Shown here one piece after another: positions 16,377 through 20,589 of a stretch of 20,589 bases of DNA (positions are counted from its first letter, which is position 1; the number at the start of each line of letters is the position of its first letter). The position numbers and the translations under genes were made by a program. The notes below the pieces were generated by a model. That model ran no database searches. It was not told the origin of the DNA and was given only the letters and a program-made list of their open reading frames with translations. The stretch is taken from contig JAEWPN010000188.1 of the NCBI GenBank assembly GCA_023399455.1, forward strand, positions 1 to 20,589, written 5' to 3'. Origin of the DNA: Bacillota bacterium. Lineage in GTDB: Bacteria; Bacillota; Clostridia; Lachnospirales; Lachnospiraceae.

Positions 16377-16663
16377 TGATTAGGGTGTCAAAAGTCCTTT
16401 CTTAGATTTTGAAGTCAATCGAATCCAAACCAAAAGACTCCCGTGCCGAATTCCAATATATAAGAAGTTCTAATTCTTCGAACATTTGAGTCAAACATAG
16501 CAGAAAACAAAAAGCTCGCTACGCTCAAACAGTTTTGTTTTCTGCTATGACCCAAATATTCAAAGAAAGAACTTCTAAATATTTTCATAGGCGCACTCGT
16601 TCTTTTGGTTTGGATTCGATTGCCTGCGAAAGCTTGTTAAAAGGACTTTTGACACCCTGATCA
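16377..16663. repeat. 287-bp interrupted inverted repeat (MITE-like or structured RNA)
   Basis: The gap from trmR to the U32 gene is filled by one long dyad with no coding frame of note. Paired blocks from outside in: 16377-16400 with 16640-16663 (24 bp, one G-U); 16416-16437 with 16601-16622 (22 bp, perfect); 16455-16459 with 16579-16583; 16463-16471 with 16568-16576 (9 bp); 16474-16478 with 16563-16567; 16480-16491 with 16550-16561 (10 of 12); 16496-16512 with 16533-16549 (17 bp, perfect, CATAGCAGAAAACAAAA). The apical loop is 20 nt (16513-16532). The unpaired segments on the two sides have similar lengths (15/17 and about 17/17). TGAT occurs at both ends (16377-16380, 16658-16661) but lies within the palindrome, so a target duplication is uncertain. 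Confidence 0.85.
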
Positions 16664-16749
16664 GATATATGTGATAAGCAATATTTTATGAAGAGAGTGC
16701 CGTGCAAAATGTATTGCGTGTGGTATATGGAGAAAGGAATGATTATTTA

Positions 16750-17997
16750 ATGAGAAAACCAGAGCTTTTGATTCCGGCAGGGAGTCTGGAAGTGCTGAAA
16801 ACAGCGGTTGCCTATGGAGCGGACGCCGTATATATCGGTGGGGAGGCTTTCGGCCTTCGCGCCAAAGCGAAGAACTTTAGTATGGAGGACATGGGGGAAG
16901 GAATAGAGTTTGCCCATGCACATAGGGCAAAGGTTCATGTTACGGCCAATATACTGGCACATAATGAGGATTTAGACGGTGTAAGAGAATATTTTCATGA
17001 GCTGAAGAAGTTAAGGCCGGACGCACTCATCATTGCGGATCCGGGCATTTTTATGATGGCGAGAGAAATCTGTCCTGAAATAGATATCCATGTTTCCACG
17101 CAGGCTAACAATACTAATTATGAAACCTTCAAGTACTGGTATGCGCAGGGGGCGAAGCGAGTCGTTTCGGCGAGAGAGCTTTCTCTGGCGGAGATAAAAG
17201 AGATAAGAGGCAAGGTTCCGGCGGAGCTGGAAATAGAAAGCTTCATTCATGGGGCGATGTGTATTTCTTATTCCGGCAGATGTCTGCTCAGCAGCTATTT
17301 TACGGGCAGGGATGCTAACCAGGGGGCCTGTACCCATCCGTGCCGCTGGAAATATTCTGTGGTAGAGGAAAAAAGACCGGGAGAATACATGCCGGTGTAT
17401 GAAAATGAAAGAGGTACTTATATTTTTAACTCCAAGGATTTGTGTATGATAGAGCATATTCCCGAAATGATAGAGGCGGGTATCGACAGCTTTAAGATAG
17501 AAGGAAGAATGAAAACAGCGCTCTATGTGGCGACGGTGGCGAGGACATACCGGAAAGCGATTGATGATTATCTGGAGTCGAAGGAAAAATATCTTGCCAA
17601 TATGGAATGGTATAAGGCGGAAATCGCCAAATGCACTTACCGGCAGTTTACCACCGGTTTTTATTTCGGTAAGCCGGATGAAAATACTCAGATTTATGAT
17701 TCCAATACGTATGTGAACGAATATATCTATTTAGGAACGGTGGAGGAAGTAGACGATGGGAGCCGTGCCCGCATCACGCAGCGCAACAAATTTTGCGTGG
17801 GCGATGTCATTGAGATCATGAAGCCGGATGGTACAAATATGCCCGTTACGGTATTGTCTCTTACCACACAGGAGGGGGAAGCTGTGGATAGCGCTCCGCA
17901 TCCGAAGCAGGTGCTGTACGCAGAGCTGACAGGCAAGGCGGAGAAAGACGATATTCTTAGATTAGAAGTGCTTAAGGAAGAAAGAGGCCGGCTGTAA
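16750..17997 (+). CDS. U32-family tRNA hydroxylation protein TrhP-like
   Basis: A 415-residue member of peptidase family U32. Related proteins (E. coli TrhP/YegQ, B. subtilis YrrN and YrrO) make 5-hydroxyuridine at the tRNA wobble position using prephenate; the name peptidase is historical. Seen: N-terminal barrel start KPELLIPAGSLEVLKTAVAYGADAVYIGG, HVSTQANNTN, the family signature IESFIHGAMCISYSGRCLLS with C171 and C178, then C194 and C198 (GACTHPCRW), candidates for an iron-sulfur cluster, FNSKDLCMI, and SFKIEGRMKTALYVATV. A GTG at 16702 extends the frame by 16 residues unlike the family; ATG 16750 after AGAAAGGA (16731-16738) is preferred. Its nearest partner is trmR, so both steps of mo5U34 synthesis are nearby. 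Confidence 0.9.
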   Translation: MRKPELLIPAGSLEVLKTAVAYGADAVYIGGEAFGLRAKAKNFSMEDMGEGIEFAHAHRAKVHVTANILAHNEDLDGVREYFHELKKLRPDALIIADPGIFMMAREICPEIDIHVSTQANNTNYETFKYWYAQGAKRVVSARELSLAEIKEIRGKVPAELEIESFIHGAMCISYSGRCLLSSYFTGRDANQGACTHPCRWKYSVVEEKRPGEYMPVYENERGTYIFNSKDLCMIEHIPEMIEAGIDSFKIEGRMKTALYVATVARTYRKAIDDYLESKEKYLANMEWYKAEIAKCTYRQFTTGFYFGKPDENTQIYDSNTYVNEYIYLGTVEEVDDGSRARITQRNKFCVGDVIEIMKPDGTNMPVTVLSLTTQEGEAVDSAPHPKQVLYAELTGKAEKDDILRLEVLKEERGRL

Positions 17998-18016
17998 AAG
18001 GCCTGTCAAAAAGAAA

Positions 18017-18045
18017 TTGACCTGCTATTTTGTATGTTGTACAAT
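18017..18045 (+). promoter_or_regulatory. Promoter of glnN
   Basis: TTGACC (18017-18022), a 17-nt spacer and TACAAT (18040-18045): five of six consensus bases in each hexamer. It predicts a start near 18052 and a leader of about 240 nt. Confidence 0.75.
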
Positions 18046-18133
18046 GTGAACAGTAAACCGACGGAAAATGACTTGTTTCTTACAATATTTAATAAAATTG
18101 AAAATAAGGGGTTGCAATTTTGTAAACAATAGA

Positions 18134-18196
18134 GTATCTTATAGAAAACGAAGGGAAACCTTCAGGTATAAGGTATCTTGAACGAGGATGTTCCAA
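18134..18196 (+). promoter_or_regulatory. glnN leader stem-loops (candidate attenuator)
   Basis: First hairpin: GTATCTTATA (18134-18143) pairs with TATAAGGTAT (18167-18176), enclosing a perfect GAAGG-GAAA-CCTTC hairpin (18150-18163). Second hairpin: TTGAAC (18178-18183) pairs with GTTC-C-AA (18190-18196, one bulged C) around the six-base loop GAGGAT. The second hairpin uses bases of the left arm of the terminator at 18187-18221, so the two are mutually exclusive. Tandem hairpins before a terminator are the layout of ANTAR-protein antitermination, known for clostridial nitrogen genes. The loop is not a clean match to the ANTAR loop consensus as I recall it (first base A, fourth G), so the effector is unproven. 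Confidence 0.55.
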
Positions 18197-18221
18197 AGGT
18201 TTTTTTGGGGCGTCTTTTTTT
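18187..18221 (+). terminator. Rho-independent terminator inside the glnN leader
   Basis: GATGTTCCAAA (18187-18197) pairs over 11 bp, three of them G-U, with TTTGGGGCGTC (18204-18214), followed by seven T (18215-18221). It lies about 70 bp before the glnN ATG and downstream of the promoter at 18017-18045, so it should stop glnN transcription unless prevented. Confidence 0.8.
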
Positions 18222-18291
18222 ATCCTATAGAGACCTTGTTATGTCGCAGTCGGTGAGCGGCGAACTATGATAAAACGAAAGGGAGCAAAAA

Positions 18292-20403
18292 ATGAGCGAA
18301 GTTTTTAATGTGGAAAAGATTTTTGCAAAAAATGTATTTACTCTCGGTAAAATGAAAGAGCGTTTACCTAAAAATGTATTCAAAGAAGTAAAGAAGGTTA
18401 TGGATCAGGGAGGCGAGCTTTCTCTCGCGGCGGCAGATGTTGTAGCTAAGGCTATGAAGGACTGGGCGGTGGAGAACGGCGCAACGCACTATACACACTG
18501 GTTCCAGCCGCTTACAGGCATTACGGCTGAAAAACACGACTCTTTTGTGGCGCATCCGGATGAAGAAGGCAGAATGCTTATGGAATTCTCCGGAAAAGAA
18601 CTGATCAAAGGAGAGCCGGATGCATCTTCTTTCCCTTCTGGAGGACTTCGTTCGACCTTCGAAGCCAGAGGCTATACCGCATGGGATATTACGTCTCCTG
18701 CTTTCTTAAAGGAAGCGGCAACGGGAGTAATCCTTTGTATACCTACGGCATTTTGCTCCTACAAGGGAGAAGCTTTGGATAAGAAAACCCCTCTTTTGAG
18801 GTCCATGGAAGCGGTCAGTGAACAGGCTCTTCGTATTGTCAGACTTTTCGGAAATACGGAAGCGAAAAGGGTGGTTGCAAGCGTAGGCGCGGAACAGGAA
18901 TATTTCCTTGTGGATAAAGAAAAATATTTAGATAGACCCGATCTTATATTTGCAGGACGTACTTTATTTGGTGCACCGGCTCCTAAGGGACAGGAGATGG
19001 AAGATCACTATTTCGGTGTAATCAGAGAGCGCATAGGCGCGTACATGAAAGATTTGAATGAAGAGCTTTGGAAGCTTGGCGTCACGGCCAAGACCCAGCA
19101 CAATGAAGTTGCACCTGCACAGCACGAGCTGGCTCCTGTTTATGAAACTGCTAATATTGCGGTAGACCATAATCAGATTGTTATGGAGACTATGAAAAGA
19201 GTGGCGATTCACCACGACCTCAGATGTCTGCTCCATGAGAAGCCTTTTGCGGGAGTGAACGGCTCCGGTAAGCATAACAACTGGTCTCTCGGCACGGATA
19301 ACGGCGTGAATATGCTTGATCCCGGTGATACGCCTAACGAGAACATTCAGTTCTTATTGGTGCTGGCTTGTATTATGAAGGCTGTGGACACTCACGGAGA
19401 TTTGCTTCGTCAGAGCGCATCTGATGTGGGAAATGACCATAGACTTGGAGCTAATGAAGCGCCTCCGGCGATCATTTCCATTTTCCTTGGAGAGCAGCTT
19501 GAGGATGTGGTAAAACAGCTTGTAGAGACGGGCATCGCGGAAACATGCAAGGAAGGCGGCGTATTGAAGACGGGCGTATCCTCTCTTCCCGATCTTGTAA
19601 AAGACGCAACCGATAGAAACAGAACGTCACCCTTCGCGTTTACAGGAAATAAGTTTGAGTTCCGCATGGTAGGCTCTGCTGATTCCATCGCCAGCCCGAA
19701 CACCACCTTGAATGCGATTGTGGCAGAGGTGTTCTGTGAAGCGGCGGACATATTGGAGAAGGCTGATGATTTCGATTTGGCGGTACATGATTTAATAAAA
19801 GAATACATGAACAAACACCAGAGAATTATCTTCAACGGCGACGGATACTCCGAGGAGTGGGTAAAAGAAGCGGAAAGAAGAGGGCTTCCTAACATTAAGA
19901 GCATGGTGGAAGCTGTAGATACTTTGACCACGGATAAGTCCGTGAAGCTGTTTGAAAAGTTCGGTATCTTCACAAAGGCAGAGTTGGAATCCAGAGAAGA
20001 GGTTCTCTATGAAACGTATGCGAAGACGATTAATATCGAGGCTCTTACCATGATCGATATGGCTTCCAAGCAGATTATTCCGGCAGTTATGAAATACACG
20101 AAGTCTCTTGCGGATACTGTGATTGCAGTAAAAGAAGCCGGTGCGGACGTATCTGTTCAGTCTGAGCTGCTAGGCAGCATCTCTAAGAAGCTGGTTGAAA
20201 TGAAAACGGCGTTAGTGAAGCTTGAAGAAATTGAAGAGCAGGCCAGCGCTATGCCGGAGGGCAAGGAGCAGGCATTCTTCTATAAGGATCAGGTGGTCGG
20301 GGCCATGGAAGCTTTAAGAGCACCTGCGGATGAGCTGGAGAGACTTGTGGATAAAGAAATTTGGCCTATTCCAACCTATGCAGACTTGATTTTTGAGGTA
20401 TAA
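18292..20403 (+). CDS. glnN: Glutamine synthetase type III
   Basis: ATP-dependent ligation of ammonia to glutamate in the cytoplasm, the main route of ammonium assimilation. The 703-residue length is typical of type III (GSIII), much longer than type I (about 450). Seen: N-terminal GSIII segment ([22 protein letters not shown]), [35 protein letters not shown], metal/glutamate-site motifs [10 protein letters not shown] and [32 protein letters not shown], and [20 protein letters not shown] near the ATP site. The ATG follows AAAGGGAGC. Control is probably by attenuation in the leader. No terminator is visible in the 60 bp before the IS element downstream. Confidence 0.98.
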   Translation: MSEVFNVEKIFAKNVFTLGKMKERLPKNVFKEVKKVMDQGGELSLAAADVVAKAMKDWAVENGATHYTHWFQPLTGITAEKHDSFVAHPDEEGRMLMEFSGKELIKGEPDASSFPSGGLRSTFEARGYTAWDITSPAFLKEAATGVILCIPTAFCSYKGEALDKKTPLLRSMEAVSEQALRIVRLFGNTEAKRVVASVGAEQEYFLVDKEKYLDRPDLIFAGRTLFGAPAPKGQEMEDHYFGVIRERIGAYMKDLNEELWKLGVTAKTQHNEVAPAQHELAPVYETANIAVDHNQIVMETMKRVAIHHDLRCLLHEKPFAGVNGSGKHNNWSLGTDNGVNMLDPGDTPNENIQFLLVLACIMKAVDTHGDLLRQSASDVGNDHRLGANEAPPAIISIFLGEQLEDVVKQLVETGIAETCKEGGVLKTGVSSLPDLVKDATDRNRTSPFAFTGNKFEFRMVGSADSIASPNTTLNAIVAEVFCEAADILEKADDFDLAVHDLIKEYMNKHQRIIFNGDGYSEEWVKEAERRGLPNIKSMVEAVDTLTTDKSVKLFEKFGIFTKAELESREEVLYETYAKTINIEALTMIDMASKQIIPAVMKYTKSLADTVIAVKEAGADVSVQSELLGSISKKLVEMKTALVKLEEIEEQASAMPEGKEQAFFYKDQVVGAMEALRAPADELERLVDKEIWPIPTYADLIFEV

Positions 20404-20463
20404 TGACCGAATGGGGAAGGTTAAACAATAAATAAAAAAGAGGCTGGTCGATGTCTTGTGAGC

Positions 20464-20589
20464 TGATGTGACCCCACTAAGTTAGACTTTATAGCGAAGT
20501 AGTAATTTTACTGCTTCGCTATTTCTATGCCACTCGGCTAAGCCTGTATTCAACCGGGCTCATCCAAGATAGTTTTTGTTTGATTCTCT
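20464..20589 (-). mobile_element. End of an IS3-family insertion sequence (IS150-like, cut by window)
   Basis: On the minus strand a frame enters from the right edge and ends at TAG (20527-20525), encoding RIKQKLSWMSPVEYRLSRVA, which matches the C terminus of IS3-family OrfB transposases (the family pattern is ...K..L..MSP.EYR). Beyond it, toward glnN, the sequence TGATGTGACCCCACTAAG followed by TTAGAC (20464-20487) resembles an IS150-group terminal inverted repeat, so the element boundary is placed near 20464, about 60 bp after the glnN stop. The rest of the element lies outside the window, so integrity and target duplication cannot be judged. Confidence 0.8.
20491..20522 (-). terminator. 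Hairpin after the IS transposase gene
   Basis: ATAGCGAAGTAGTAA (20491-20505) and TTACTGCTTCGCTAT (20508-20522) pair over 15 bp with one G-U and almost no loop. It lies between the transposase stop and the IS end, a place where such hairpins may end transposase transcripts or shield the element from outside transcription. Confidence 0.55.

Noticed and set aside
16377..16663. CRISPR array or retron RNA as explanation of the repeat region
   Set aside because: There are no regularly spaced direct repeats, no cas genes and no reverse transcriptase nearby; the structure is a single inverted repeat.
18017..18291. T-box or known glutamine riboswitch in the glnN leader
   Set aside because: No T-box core sequence and no layout that I can match to the glutamine aptamers known mainly from cyanobacteria; only an attenuator can be supported.

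Overview
The window looks like a chromosomal segment of a low-to-mid GC Firmicute of class Clostridia, most likely Lachnospiraceae. The grounds are gene content and order (grpE-dnaK-dnaJ, IreB-RuvX-DUF1292, a type III glutamine synthetase, RNase J), strong Gram-positive ribosome binding sites, and family-typical proteins such as a DUF3048 lipoprotein and an HPr-like protein without the phospho-histidine. The genus cannot be named from sequence alone. Most genes are housekeeping. The accessory DNA is a 287-bp long-hairpin element and the edge of an IS3-family insertion sequence.

Layout. (1) 2-3748: heat-shock chaperone genes grpE (5' end cut by the window), dnaK and dnaJ, closed by a bidirectional terminator. 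(2) 3838-5013, reverse strand: a DUF3048 (YerB-like) lipoprotein gene with its own promoter. (3) 5345-9625: prmA, rsmE, a cysteine desulfurase and thiI, all concerned with modifying ribosomal protein, rRNA or tRNA. (4) 9750-9980, reverse strand: an HPr-like protein whose promoter overlaps that of the divergent mtaB gene (10084-11427, tRNA ms2t6A37 synthesis). (5) 11564-16373: ireB, ruvX, a DUF1292 gene, fur, rnj, a ylbF-family gene, a short MltG-like protein and trmR. This resembles the B. subtilis yrzL-yrrK-yrzB-yrrL-yrrM-yrrN/O order, with fur-rnj-ylbF lying inside it. (6) 16377-16663: a long interrupted inverted repeat. (7) 16750-17997: a U32-family TrhP-like gene. (8) 17998-20403: glnN behind a long leader that contains a convincing attenuator terminator. 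(9) 20464-20589: the end of an IS3-family element, cut by the window.

How the genes work together. The strongest theme is translation quality: chaperones, PrmA (ribosomal protein L11), RsmE (16S rRNA), desulfurase plus ThiI (4-thiouridine), MtaB (t6A37 thiomethylation), and TrhP plus TrmR (hydroxylation then methylation of wobble uridine). RNA decay (RNase J with a YlbF-family neighbour), metal-responsive control (Fur) and nitrogen assimilation (GlnN) follow. I see no CRISPR array, tRNA, rRNA, toxin-antitoxin or phage-defence module. The two most interesting unexplained features are the 287-bp hairpin element and the glnN leader, where a predicted stem-loop and a terminator compete for the same bases.
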